NCBI GenBank assembly: GCA_002343445.1
Contig: DDSP01000002.1
Coordinates: forward strand, 4,832 to 29,093
Length of the DNA stretch: 24,262 nt
Reading direction: 5' to 3'
From: Chthonomonas sp. UBA2387
Lineage (GTDB): Bacteria; Armatimonadota; Fimbriimonadia; Fimbriimonadales; Fimbriimonadaceae
Below, one piece after another: positions 15,945 to 23,423 of the stretch (position 1 is the first letter of the stretch; every line of letters begins with the position of its first letter). A model generated the notes under the pieces. The model did no database searches. It had not been told where the DNA came from and was given only the letters and a program-made list of their open reading frames with translations. Made by a program: the position numbers and the translations under genes.

Positions 15945-16420
15945 AGAAGCCCGTCAAGCTGATTCTGTTCCTTGTCTTGCCCCTAGCTTTGCTGGGTGGC
16001 GGCGGCTTCTTCGCCGTCTACTCGGGCATGGTCGAGGTGCCGTTCCTGCCCAAGAAGGAAGCCGAACCGATCACCGCCGAGAATGAGACGGAGGAACCCA
16101 AGGAGCCCGTGGCGCCGCCCGCGTCCGTGCCCGCTGTCGCCAAGCCGACCCAGGTTGCCAAGCCCAAGAAGCCCGAGGTGGTCGTGGTGGCCCCGGACCC
16201 GGCTCGGGGCGACCGCAAGCTCGCCGAGCTGTGGAATGCGATCGAAACGCCCAAGCTGATGGAGCTGACCAAGGACTGGCGGGAAGAAGACTTGGCACGT
16301 GTGATGCTCAAGATGGACCCCAGCGTGGTCGCCGAATACCTTGCGGCGATGCCCGACGCGAAGCGCGCCTCCTCGCTGAGCCGCCGCATCCGCGACCTAG
16401 CCTCGATTCCGCCGTCGTAG
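15941..16420 (+). CDS. MotE-like flagellar protein (membrane anchor plus MgtE-N-like domain)
   Basis: This 159-residue protein has one N-terminal membrane helix (about residues 5-27), a Pro/Lys/Val-rich linker (about 35-88) and a C-terminal helical domain. That domain (KLAELWNAIETPKLMELTKD, then VMLKMDPSVVAEYLAAMPDAKRA) resembles the MgtE N-terminal fold of MotE, a periplasmic chaperone for the stator protein MotC or a relative. Start is GTG 15941 in a GTGA overlap with the transglycosylase stop, with GGAG upstream. It is the last gene of the operon. It overlaps the 3' end of the opposite-strand glycosyltransferase by 24 bases. The MotE call is moderate. Confidence 0.68.
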   Translation: MKKPVKLILFLVLPLALLGGGGFFAVYSGMVEVPFLPKKEAEPITAENETEEPKEPVAPPASVPAVAKPTQVAKPKKPEVVVVAPDPARGDRKLAELWNAIETPKLMELTKDWREEDLARVMLKMDPSVVAEYLAAMPDAKRASSLSRRIRDLASIPPS

Positions 16421-17407
16421 CCGAGCCCATCGCCGTAGGGCCCCGGCAAGCGGCCCGACCTGAGCGGCAGCATGGCCGAATCGTCCGCGCCTCAGGCCGG
16501 CGCGGATCAAGCGCCCTCGGTGGGCTGCGTCCTCCAAAGCCTGTCGCTGGCGATGATCGAACCAAGAGTCGAGCAACTCGGGTTCGTGGGCTCTCAGCCA
16601 GTCCCAATTCTCCAAGAACTCTTCGATTGCGGCTTGGGCGCGGTTGGAGTTCGTCATGTTCAGCGAAGCGTTGTCGCCCCGGACACGATAGCGAAGCACT
16701 TGGGAGTCCACAGGTTGGATAGGGCCGTGGGGCGCGAGGCGAATCCACAGGTCCCAGTCTTCGCGCGGGCTGGCTTCCTGCCGAAAGCCGCCAACGTCTC
16801 GAAACGCCTCGGCGCGGATCAACGCGACCCCCGGAGAAACGATGCGGTTGTCGGCCAGCAGGGAAGCCAAGTCGGTGGGTTCGGGATAGGGAAGGGGAAG
16901 TCGAATGCCCCCAGGTCCGAGGCGGGTGCGCTCGAGGGCCCACGTCCTAGGGTCGGCGGGACGTCGCCATCCGTCGCGCGCGCTGATCGTCAGCAGCGGA
17001 TCGAGGGGGTCCTCCACGGCCTGACCCTCGGGTCCTATGAAGGCGGCCCATCCGACAGCGGCGACGCACGACGCCGAAGTGTCCAGCGCAGCGGCGAGGA
17101 CCTGAAGCGCCTCAGGCTCCCACACGTCGTCCGAGTCGAGGATGGCCAAGGTCTGCACGTCATCCGGCAACTCCGCGACGCCTCGGTTCCTGGCGTGCGA
17201 AACCCCGTGGTTCTCCGTTCGGACGACCTTGGCTCTGGGCTCGCCGGCGAGCAAGGTCTCGGCGATTTGGGCGCTGTCGTCTTGCGAACCGTCGTCCACA
17301 ACGACCAGAGACCACGCGCCAAGGGTCTGGGCCAAGACGCTCCGGAGCGTCTCCTCGACATACCGGGCCGTGTTATAGGTGGTGACGACGATGCCGATCC
17401 GTTTCAT
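16397..17407 (-). CDS. Family 2 glycosyltransferase
   Basis: This 336-residue protein has a GT-A fold of family 2. The start is RIGIVVTTYNTARYVEETLRS, the nucleotide-sugar site is LVVVDDGSQDDS, the DxD-type metal motif is AILDSDDVWEP, and the probable base region is SPREDWDLWIRL. It transfers a sugar from an NDP-sugar to an unknown acceptor, likely cell-surface glycan. The C-terminal part (from about 250) is Arg-rich and helical. It lies 10 bases downstream of the prenyltransferase and converges on the flagellar operon. Its acceptor cannot be inferred. Confidence 0.86.
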   Translation of the reverse strand: MKRIGIVVTTYNTARYVEETLRSVLAQTLGAWSLVVVDDGSQDDSAQIAETLLAGEPRAKVVRTENHGVSHARNRGVAELPDDVQTLAILDSDDVWEPEALQVLAAALDTSASCVAAVGWAAFIGPEGQAVEDPLDPLLTISARDGWRRPADPRTWALERTRLGPGGIRLPLPYPEPTDLASLLADNRIVSPGVALIRAEAFRDVGGFRQEASPREDWDLWIRLAPHGPIQPVDSQVLRYRVRGDNASLNMTNSNRAQAAIEEFLENWDWLRAHEPELLDSWFDHRQRQALEDAAHRGRLIRAGLRRGRFGHAAAQVGPLAGALRRWARLRRRNRG

Positions 17408-17417
17408 GGCTCGGCGT

Positions 17418-18299
17418 TCACCGGGTTCTGAGGAACCAATCGGCCCACGCGAATAGGAACACCAGGATCGAAACGAACCCGTTCAGCGTGAAGAAGGCCA
17501 GATTGACTCGGCTCAAGTCGTCGGGCTTCACCAGCGACTGTTCGTAGACCAGGATGCCCGCCGCGACCGCCACCCCCGCGAAGTACACGACGCCCGCCCC
17601 GGCCAACGAACCCGCCCAAGCCAGCAGACCGACCGCTGCAAAGTGGGCCAGCCGGCTGACCACCAGGGCCCGTGCCTTGCCGAGCGTCTCGGGCAGCGAT
17701 CGCAACCCTTCCGTGCGGTCGAACTCCTCGTCCTGAAGGGCATAGATGATGTCGAACCCGGCCGTCCACGCCATGACGCCAAACGTCACGGGAAGAATGG
17801 CGGGATGCAGGGCGCCGGTGGTCGCGATCCAAGCCGCCGCAGGCGCGATGCCCAGACTGAACCCGAGTACGAAGTGGCATAAGGGCGTGAACCGCTTCGT
17901 CGCGCTGTAGCCCAAAGTGAACAGCAGGGCCACCGGGCTGAGCGCCAAGGCAAGCGGGTTGAGCAGCGCCGCCGCCCCCACGAAGATCGCGCACGACCCA
18001 TAGAAGAACACGTTGACCTGACGCGGTTGGAGCAAGCCGGCCGGGATCGCGCGCATCTTGGTGCGCGGATTCTTGGCGTCGATGTCGCGGTCGAGGATGC
18101 GGTTGAACGCCATGGCGGCGCTGCGGCAACTCACCATCGCGACCAAAATGAGCCCGAACGTCCGCCACCCCGGCCACCCGTCAGCCGCCCACAGCATCCC
18201 CAGCATGGCGAACGGGAGGGCGAAGATCGAGTGCTCGAACTTGATCATCTCCAGATAGACCCGGAACGCGGGCCAACCCCGGAGACTCTGAGTGGTCAT
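17418..18299 (-). CDS. UbiA-family prenyltransferase, MqnP-like
   Basis: This 293-residue polytopic membrane enzyme has about eight to nine hydrophobic helices. The first Asp-rich motif is NRILDRDIDAKNPRTKMR (residues 66-83) and the second is ALQDEEFDRTEGLRS (187-201), where D190 and D194 bind Mg-diphosphate. It attaches a polyprenyl chain to an aromatic acceptor in quinone synthesis. The ALQDxEFDR and GLRSLP strings are closest to the 1,4-dihydroxy-6-naphthoate/futalosine-pathway MqnP type, but 4-hydroxybenzoate UbiA cannot be excluded. ATG 18299 is preceded by TAAACT eight bases away. It heads a minus-strand unit with the glycosyltransferase. Confidence 0.85.
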   Translation of the reverse strand: MTTQSLRGWPAFRVYLEMIKFEHSIFALPFAMLGMLWAADGWPGWRTFGLILVAMVSCRSAAMAFNRILDRDIDAKNPRTKMRAIPAGLLQPRQVNVFFYGSCAIFVGAAALLNPLALALSPVALLFTLGYSATKRFTPLCHFVLGFSLGIAPAAAWIATTGALHPAILPVTFGVMAWTAGFDIIYALQDEEFDRTEGLRSLPETLGKARALVVSRLAHFAAVGLLAWAGSLAGAGVVYFAGVAVAAGILVYEQSLVKPDDLSRVNLAFFTLNGFVSILVFLFAWADWFLRTR

Positions 18300-18307
18300 C
18301 GAGCGGG

Positions 18308-18313
18308 AGTTTA
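18308..18313 (-). promoter_or_regulatory. TAAACT -10 element for a leaderless ubiA-like transcript
   Basis: On the minus strand TAAACT is followed by eight bases and then the ATG of the prenyltransferase gene, so transcription would begin at or next to the start codon. No ribosome site is present. It lies within the 38-base gap shared with the opposite promoter. Confidence 0.45.
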
Positions 18314-18325
18314 CTTCGGAGATGC

Positions 18326-18331
18326 TATTCT
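18326..18331 (+). promoter_or_regulatory. TATTCT -10 element for a leaderless transcript of the membrane protein gene
   Basis: TATTCT is followed by six bases and then the ATG at 18338. A start at the normal -10 distance would fall on the ATG itself. No clear TTGACA-like -35 is seen at 16-18 bases. No Shine-Dalgarno site lies within reach. Confidence 0.5.
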
Positions 18332-18337
18332 CGCTCC

Positions 18338-19006
18338 ATGAGCAACCCGTGGCCCGGGCGACTGAAGCGCTACGCGCTCAACGGCGTTTTGCCCGGAACG
18401 GCGATCGGCGCGGGCCTGTGCCTCCGCATGGTTCACGAGGCGCGCGACGCCACCTATACGGACTGGTTCGGCGGCGGAGCCCTTGGAGGCATGATGATCT
18501 TGATCTTCTGGCCGCTTTTTGCCGTGATTGGCGTGGCGCTCGCTTGGTCAAACGGCTTGCCGGGCAGGAAAGCTGAACGGGTGTCCATTCAAATGGTCTG
18601 TTATGTTCTGGTCTTTGGACTCGTTTTGTCCGGGGGGCTGTTGGGCTTTCGGCAATCCGACGTCGTCCGAGCCAAGGTCTGGACCGAGTTCACCCATGCG
18701 GCGAAGCCGCTTGTCGAAGCCATCGCCCGTCATCAGGAAGACACCGGATCGTTGCCCGGCAAGGTCGAAGACCTCGTTCCGCGATGGTTGGACCGGGTGC
18801 CGCGACCTCCGGGTGGCCGGCCGATCGAATTGATCCAGAAGCCAGACGATGAATTCGGACAGCCGTGGCGCATCCGGATCGACGCTGGAAAGACGCCCGG
18901 CTCGTTCGGAGACTGGTTCGTGTTCCACCCGACCGGCGACTATCCGCAAAGCGGCTATGGCGGCTTGCTGGTCAGGATGGGCGACTGGGGCTACTACTAC
19001 GAGTGA
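18338..19006 (+). CDS. Unknown membrane protein with a pilin-like C-terminal domain
   Basis: I do not recognise this 222-residue protein. It has about three hydrophobic helices (roughly 12-31, 44-68 and 82-104) and then a soluble domain. That domain has a helix HAAKPLVEAIARHQEDTGSL followed by PGKVEDLVPRWLDRVPRPPGGRPIEL and strands with Gly/Trp-Asp (GGLLVRMGDWGYYYE). The helix and 'DLVP..LD..P' layout resembles soluble portions of pseudopilin-like proteins. The gene lies alone on the plus strand between minus-strand units. Its stop overlaps the esterase gene's stop by 10 bases on the other strand. Function is unknown. Confidence 0.7.
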   Translation: MSNPWPGRLKRYALNGVLPGTAIGAGLCLRMVHEARDATYTDWFGGGALGGMMILIFWPLFAVIGVALAWSNGLPGRKAERVSIQMVCYVLVFGLVLSGGLLGFRQSDVVRAKVWTEFTHAAKPLVEAIARHQEDTGSLPGKVEDLVPRWLDRVPRPPGGRPIELIQKPDDEFGQPWRIRIDAGKTPGSFGDWFVFHPTGDYPQSGYGGLLVRMGDWGYYYE

Positions 19007-20107
19007 GGACCTGATCCAGCCGACGCTGGAAACAGCGCCTCGACCGCCTCGACGAACGCGATCTGCCACATGACCGAATCGTGGCCCGCGACGAACTCCT
19101 TGTACGTCGTCTCCGCGCCCCACGCCTTGGCCCGTTCGTACGCCTGCTTGGTCCGAACGCTAAAGCTCTCAAGCGATCCAGCGGCGAAGTAGAACCGCGC
19201 CAGGGGCCCTTTCGGTGGCTCGGCGGGGGGAGGGAAGCCAAGCGAGAGCGGAATGGACGTGCCGAAAACATTCCCCCGCAAGGTCGCCGCCCAAGCTGCG
19301 AACGAGCCGCCGTTCGAGAAGCCCGTCACGCACCAATCCTCGCGCCGCGAACTCAAGCCCGGATACTCTCCGCGAGCCCACGGCAGGACCTCCTCGACCA
19401 CCCAATCGAGATGCTGCGCAAACCGCTCGGGATCGACCCCCTGCAGATACTCCCGAGCCCGAAAGTCCATCTTGAGGTCCGGGGCCGACCCCGATCCTCG
19501 GAAGCCGCCGTTGTGGATGCCGATCAGGATGATCGGCCGCACGCGCTTGGCGACGATGAGTGGTTCGAGCACCGCGGCGAACGCGCTGACGCCCTGGCCA
19601 TCGGCCATGACGATAGCCGTCCGAGCCTCGGCGGGGCCGGGCGGTACGTAGACGGTGACCTTGCGCTTCTCGCCCAAGAACTTGCTCTCGAACTCGGCAT
19701 CCCGCAGCGTCCCTGAGAGCGGCGAAGCGGGCGCTGGAGGCCGAGGCCCCGATTCGCCGCGCCATGTCTGCATGTCGAACTTGAATCCCTGTGGCGGCGG
19801 TTGAGGCAGGAAGGCGAACGCGACCAGCGCCTTGTCCCACTGTCCATAACGCAGCTGAAGCCCCCAGGTTGTCGGTCCCTTCGAACCGGGTCATCGGCTC
19901 CTGGATGCCGACCGTCAGGTCTACGGCCTCCGCCTCGCCGCGATACACCGCCTTCAGCACGTCGCCCTCGCGCCAAACGCGGCCCTTGCCAACCTCGGGC
20001 AACTCCTTCGCGAACGCCTCGACCGTCTGCGGCAACGACAGGATCGTGTACGGCTTGGTCCATGCGGTCTGCGCGAGCGCAACGGCAACACATAGGGAAG
20101 CGATCAT
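18997..20107 (-). pseudogene. Secreted enterochelin-esterase-like hydrolase, split by a one-base frameshift
   Basis: Two reading frames of one gene are joined here. The first (from ATG 20107) gives a short signal peptide, MIASLCVAVALAQ, and a domain with KPYTILSLPQTVEAFAKELP and DLTVGIQEPMTRFEGTDNL. After a run of five C on the plus strand (19861-19865) the second frame continues naturally: LQLRYGQWDKALVAFAFLPQ, then the alpha/beta-hydrolase domain. That domain has VTVYVPP, IGIHNGG, the nucleophile motif GFSNGGSFAAW and VAGHDSVMW. Removing one base restores a protein of about 369 residues. The family is the Fes/esterase-D type, with an N-terminal E-set-like domain. If translation restarts, the internal ATG at 19773 gives the hydrolase domain alone. 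The break could be a sequencing error, a true mutation or recoding. Confidence 0.8.
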
Positions 20108-20113
20108 CGCCTT

Positions 20114-20119
20114 GGAATA
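20114..20119 (-). promoter_or_regulatory. TATTCC -10 element for a leaderless esterase transcript
   Basis: On the minus strand TATTCC is followed by six bases (AAGGCG) and then ATG 20107. The spacing equals that of other plus and minus units in the window. No -35 match is obvious; AACTTG lies 17 bases upstream but is weak. Confidence 0.4.
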
Positions 20120-20160
20120 CCGCTCCCGAACGCGCCCAAGTTCCGAATCATGACTTTCTG

Positions 20161-20174
20161 ATAATCATGATTAT
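20161..20174. promoter_or_regulatory. Perfect 14-bp AT-rich palindrome upstream of the esterase gene
   Basis: ATAATCATGATTAT is its own reverse complement, in an AT-rich patch of a GC-rich region. AATCATGA also occurs about 16 bases away, at 20147. The layout fits an operator for a dimeric regulator. TGATAAT and ATTATGA half-sites recall Fur-family boxes, but the spacing of four bases between them differs from the 7-1-7 pattern. The target would be the esterase promoter about 45 bases further along. Confidence 0.45.
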
Positions 20175-20201
20175 GACATTATTGGACCAGGCGAAGCTGA
20201 A

Positions 20202-20244
20202 CTCGGGTCGGTTCGGACTTCTCTTGACCTTGCACCGACCCGAG
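20202..20244 (-). terminator. 11-bp inverted repeat after pdhB
   Basis: CTCGGGTCGGT (20202-20212) and ACCGACCCGAG (20234-20244) pair perfectly over 11 bp with a 21-base loop. The stem begins six bases after the pdhB stop codon. No U-tract follows, so it may act as a 3'-end stabiliser or a non-canonical terminator. It separates pdhB from the esterase unit. Confidence 0.55.
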
Positions 20245-20250
20245 CAAACT

Positions 20251-21264
20251 CTAGGCGATCTTGTTGACTGCCGCCAACACGTCGTCGGCGTTCGGGATGC
20301 ACTCGAGTTCCAGAACGCGCGAATACGGCATCGGAACGTTCAAGCCACCCACACGCCCGACCGGTGCGTCGAGATCGTCGAAGCACTCCTCGGCGATGCG
20401 GGCCGCGATCTCCGCGCCATAGCCGCCGTTCTTCCAGTCCTCATAGACCACCACGGCCCGATGGGTCTTGGCCACCGACGCGAAGATCGTCTCGGTATCC
20501 AGCGGCAAGAGCGAGCGCACGTCCACGACTTCAGCGCTGATCCCGCGTTCAGCCAGCTGCTCGGCGGCCGCCAAACACACGTGCACCATCCGGCTGTAAG
20601 CGATCAGCGACAGGTCCGTGCCTTGTCGAGCGATGCGAGCCTTCCCAAACGGAATCGAGAACTCGCGATCCTCGGGCACGTCGCCCTTGATGCCGTACAG
20701 TCCGGGATTCTCCGTGAAAATGACCGGGTTGTCGTCCCGGATGGCCGTCCGCAACAGACCCTTCGCGCAAGCCGGCGTCGCGGGCGCCACGACCTTGAGA
20801 CCAGGAACGTGGGCGTACCAGCCCTCCATGGAGTGGCTGTGTTGCGCGCTCAGCTGGTTCGCCGCACCGCCAGGACCACGCACCACAAGCGGCACCTTGG
20901 CCTGACCAGCTGTCATGTAGTGGATCTTGGCCGCGTGGTTGATGATCTGGTCGAGCGCGAGAATCGAGAACGACATCGTCATCATCTCGACGATGGGCCG
21001 CAGACCCACCATGGCCGCGCCGATGGCGAAGCCGACGATGCCAGGCTCGACGATCGGCGTGTCCACCACGCGCCGCGCGATGCCCGGCACGATGAAGTCG
21101 TTCTTCTCGACGCCGTACTTGTCGTACAGGCCTTCGGTCACGCGGAACGTCCCTCGGTAACGGCCGATGTCCTCGCCCATCAGGAACACGTCCGGGTTCG
21201 CGTCCATCTCCTCCACCATCGTCTGGCGGACGGCGTCGCGGTAGGTCATTTCGATGGTCGACAT
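20251..21264 (-). CDS. pdhB: Pyruvate-dehydrogenase-type E1 component, beta subunit
   Basis: This 337-residue beta subunit pairs with PdhA in the thiamine-diphosphate E1 enzyme that decarboxylates a 2-oxo acid (most likely pyruvate). Motifs are MTYRDAVRQTMVEEMDANPDVFLMGEDIG, shown as the two parts MTYRDAVRQTMVEEMD and FLMGEDIG, then RVVDTPIVEPGIVGFAIGAA, IHYMTAGQAKVPLVVRGPGG, QHSHSMEGWYAHVPGLKVV and LLPLDTETI. The E of MGEDIG and the EPGIVG loop contribute to cofactor binding. The start ATG 21264 overlaps the pdhA stop by one base (TAATG). No E2 or E3 gene follows, as the unit ends at the hairpin downstream. Acetoin or branched-chain substrate cannot be excluded by sequence alone. Confidence 0.93.
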   Translation of the reverse strand: MSTIEMTYRDAVRQTMVEEMDANPDVFLMGEDIGRYRGTFRVTEGLYDKYGVEKNDFIVPGIARRVVDTPIVEPGIVGFAIGAAMVGLRPIVEMMTMSFSILALDQIINHAAKIHYMTAGQAKVPLVVRGPGGAANQLSAQHSHSMEGWYAHVPGLKVVAPATPACAKGLLRTAIRDDNPVIFTENPGLYGIKGDVPEDREFSIPFGKARIARQGTDLSLIAYSRMVHVCLAAAEQLAERGISAEVVDVRSLLPLDTETIFASVAKTHRAVVVYEDWKNGGYGAEIAARIAEECFDDLDAPVGRVGGLNVPMPYSRVLELECIPNADDVLAAVNKIA

Positions 21265-22280
21265 TAGTGGCCCACCTCCGGAGTCATATCCGAATACACG
21301 TCGTCGTACACTTCGCTTGGATCGGGATGCGGCGATGCGTCCGCCTCTTCGTACACGCGTTCGGCCTCCGCCTCGGTCTCGGCGTCGATGGCTTCGATCT
21401 TCTCTCGGGTCATCAGGTTGTTCGATGTGAGGTAGTCCATCAGCAGGGCGATGGGGTCCCGCTGGCGCGCCGACTCCACTTCGTCCTTGGTGCGGTAAAG
21501 CGTCTGGTCGTTGTCCGCGGCGCCGTGGCCCACAAAGCGGTACGTCATGATCTCCACGAGGTAGGGCTTCTGGTTCTCGCGCACCCAATCGATGATGCGC
21601 TTGGCATCTTGCCGGACCTGCAACAGGTCCATGCCGTCCAATCGCTCGTGCTTCATGCCGAACGGATAGCCGCGCTTGTGCAGTTCGGTGTCGGCGGCGT
21701 GATACTCGAGCCGCGTACCCATCGCGAACTCGTTGTTCTCGATGATGAAGATGCACGGCACGTCGTAAAGCGCCGCCATGTTGAGCGATTCGAAGAACAC
21801 GCCGGCATTGGCCGCGCCGTCGCCCAGGAAGTTGAGCGTCACGCGGTCCTCGCCTCGGTACTTTGAAGCGAACGCCAAACCGGCCCCGAGCGGCGTGTGG
21901 CCACCCACGATGCCCCAACCGCCAAAGAAGCCCTTGGGGATGTCGTAAAGGTGCATCGAACCTCCCTTCCCTCGGCTCAAGCCGCCTCGGCGACCCATGA
22001 TCTCGGCCATGCAGGCCACGGGATCGGAGCCCAGCAAAAGGGCGTGCGCGTGGTCGCGGTAAGCCGTGATCACATAGTCGTAGCCTTGACGGATCTGGGT
22101 CAACCAGCCGACGGCGAGCGCTTCCATGCCGATGTACACGTGGAGGTAGCCGCCCGCCTTTCCTTGGCGGTACGCACGCTCGCTGAACCGCTCGAAGTGG
22201 CGGATGAAGAGCATGTCGCGGAGAAACTTCTCGAGATCGGCTGGAGATTCGGTGGGGGTCTTGACAGCTTCCTTTGGCAC
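21264..22280 (-). CDS. pdhA: Pyruvate-dehydrogenase-type E1 component, alpha subunit
   Basis: This 338-residue alpha subunit binds thiamine diphosphate. The TPP motif GDGAANAGVFFESLNMAAL is followed by IIENNEFAMG, the GDG...NN pattern. GKGGSMHLYD and YRDHAHALLLGSDP are PDH E1-alpha hallmarks. It takes the 2-oxo acid to a hydroxyalkyl-TPP intermediate and transfers the acyl group to E2 lipoate. I chose GTG at 22280, which has a GGAAGG site nine bases before it and starts just ahead of the conserved helix LEKFLRDMLFIRHFERFSER. The frame is open far upstream, but that part overlaps the divergent gene. It starts the pdhA-pdhB unit with a leader of about 85 bases from a TACAAT hexamer at 22364-22369. 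Confidence 0.93.
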   Translation of the reverse strand: MPKEAVKTPTESPADLEKFLRDMLFIRHFERFSERAYRQGKAGGYLHVYIGMEALAVGWLTQIRQGYDYVITAYRDHAHALLLGSDPVACMAEIMGRRGGLSRGKGGSMHLYDIPKGFFGGWGIVGGHTPLGAGLAFASKYRGEDRVTLNFLGDGAANAGVFFESLNMAALYDVPCIFIIENNEFAMGTRLEYHAADTELHKRGYPFGMKHERLDGMDLLQVRQDAKRIIDWVRENQKPYLVEIMTYRFVGHGAADNDQTLYRTKDEVESARQRDPIALLMDYLTSNNLMTREKIEAIDAETEAEAERVYEEADASPHPDPSEVYDDVYSDMTPEVGH

Positions 22281-22363
22281 TGGTGTTAGCCTTCCTGCCC
22301 GTGATGTTCGGGAGCATCGCGGCGAACGGTCACGGCGTTGGGACCTGCCTCGCAACGCTCCGG

Positions 22364-22369
22364 ATTGTA
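22364..22369 (-). promoter_or_regulatory. TACAAT -10 candidate for pdhA-pdhB
   Basis: On the minus strand TACAAT (5 of 6 bases of TATAAT) lies about 84 bases upstream of the pdhA start in the 147-base divergent gap 22281-22427. A GGTTGG segment upstream is only a weak -35. In contrast with the leaderless genes this one has a leader and a ribosome site. Confidence 0.4.
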
Positions 22370-22416
22370 CCAAAAACGTGCCGACCAACCGGGAACCGGG
22401 CTCGTGGCGGCGGCGG

Positions 22417-22422
22417 TAGGAT
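22417..22422 (+). promoter_or_regulatory. TAGGAT -10 element for a leaderless epimerase transcript
   Basis: TAGGAT is followed by five bases and then ATG 22428. There is no Shine-Dalgarno site. The spacing agrees with the other TA-N3-T starts in the window. Confidence 0.45.
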
Positions 22423-22427
22423 GGTCC

Positions 22428-23423
22428 ATGCGAATCCTCTTCATCGGCGGCACCAGGTGGGTCGGCCACACGATCGCCCAGTTCGCCCTGGAGCGAGGCG
22501 ACCAGGTCACGCTCTTTCACCGGGGCAACACTCCGGTCAAGCTCGCGGGCGTCAGCGAGGTCCTCGGGGACCGCGACCAAGACCTCGATCGCCTGGAAGG
22601 AACCTGGGACGCCGTCGTGGACACGTGCGGCTACCTTCCCTGCTCCGTTCGCCGCTCGATCGAAGCCCTGAAAGACCGCACGGGCCGCTACCTGTTCATC
22701 TCTTCCCTCTCGGCCGTAGCCGCGGGAACTCAGCGAGGTTTGGACGAGAAGGGTCCCGTCCACACGACGGACGACCCGTGGGCCGAGACGTTCCGAATCG
22801 AGGACTATGGCGGACTGAAGGCGTTCTGCGAACGCTTGGTTCTCGATGCCTTCGGCGATCGCGGACTCGTCGTTCGCCCCGGCCTGATCGTGGGTCCCGG
22901 CGACTACTCGTTCCGATTCAACTACTGGCCCGTTCGATTCGCCCGAGGCGGGCGCGTCGTCGCCCCGGACCGCAAAGACCAACCCGTGCAAGCCATCGAC
23001 GTCCGCGACTTGGGTCGGTTCTGTCTGGATGCGCTCCACTCGGCATGGTCGGGGATCTACAACGCCACAGGTCCCGCCAGCCCGATGCTCCTCAACGAGT
23101 TCTTGGCAGAGGTTCGCGATGCCGTGGGTTCCGACGCCCGGATCGAGTGGGTCCCGACGGAGTTGCTGGAGCGACACCGCGTCGAGCCCTGGTCCGACCT
23201 CCCGCTGATCCTGGGCTACACGGGCGAGGACGACGGCATGGCCGCTTTCTCGGTCGAGCGCGCCGTTCAGGATGGGCTCAACCTCCGCCCGCTTGGCGAG
23301 AGCGCCCGCGATGCCCTCGCGGAGTTCCAGTCCCGAGAGAACCAGACGCCAAAGGTGGGCCTGACACCCGAACGCGAAGCCGCCATCCTCGCAGACCTCG
23401 ACTCAATGGCGCAGACGTGCTAG
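22428..23423 (+). CDS. NAD-dependent epimerase/dehydratase-like (extended SDR) protein
   Basis: This 331-residue protein has an extended short-chain dehydrogenase fold. MRILFIGGTRWVGHTIA is the dinucleotide-binding GGTxxxG loop, VVDTCGY and LFISSLSA form the central sheet and catalytic Ser region, and DYGGLKAFCERLV holds the Tyr-xxx-Lys pair. VVRPGLIVGPGDYSFRFNYW and PVQAIDVRDLGRFCLDAL follow the pattern of sugar-nucleotide epimerase-like reductases related to CSP41. The substrate is not evident. ATG 22428 gives the usual N-terminus; an upstream in-frame ATG at 22338 would add a non-homologous stretch. Its stop codon TAG also serves in the -10 of the next gene. Confidence 0.85.
   Translation: MRILFIGGTRWVGHTIAQFALERGDQVTLFHRGNTPVKLAGVSEVLGDRDQDLDRLEGTWDAVVDTCGYLPCSVRRSIEALKDRTGRYLFISSLSAVAAGTQRGLDEKGPVHTTDDPWAETFRIEDYGGLKAFCERLVLDAFGDRGLVVRPGLIVGPGDYSFRFNYWPVRFARGGRVVAPDRKDQPVQAIDVRDLGRFCLDALHSAWSGIYNATGPASPMLLNEFLAEVRDAVGSDARIEWVPTELLERHRVEPWSDLPLILGYTGEDDGMAAFSVERAVQDGLNLRPLGESARDALAEFQSRENQTPKVGLTPEREAAILADLDSMAQTC

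Noticed and set aside
19801..21267. A 488-codon plus-strand frame opposite pdhB and the esterase
   Set aside because: Antisense to pdhB, which is certain. No recognisable motif.
22281..23177. Open extension of pdhA upstream by about 300 codons
   Set aside because: It runs antisense through the epimerase gene. The GTG at 22280 has a ribosome site and matches the family N-terminus.
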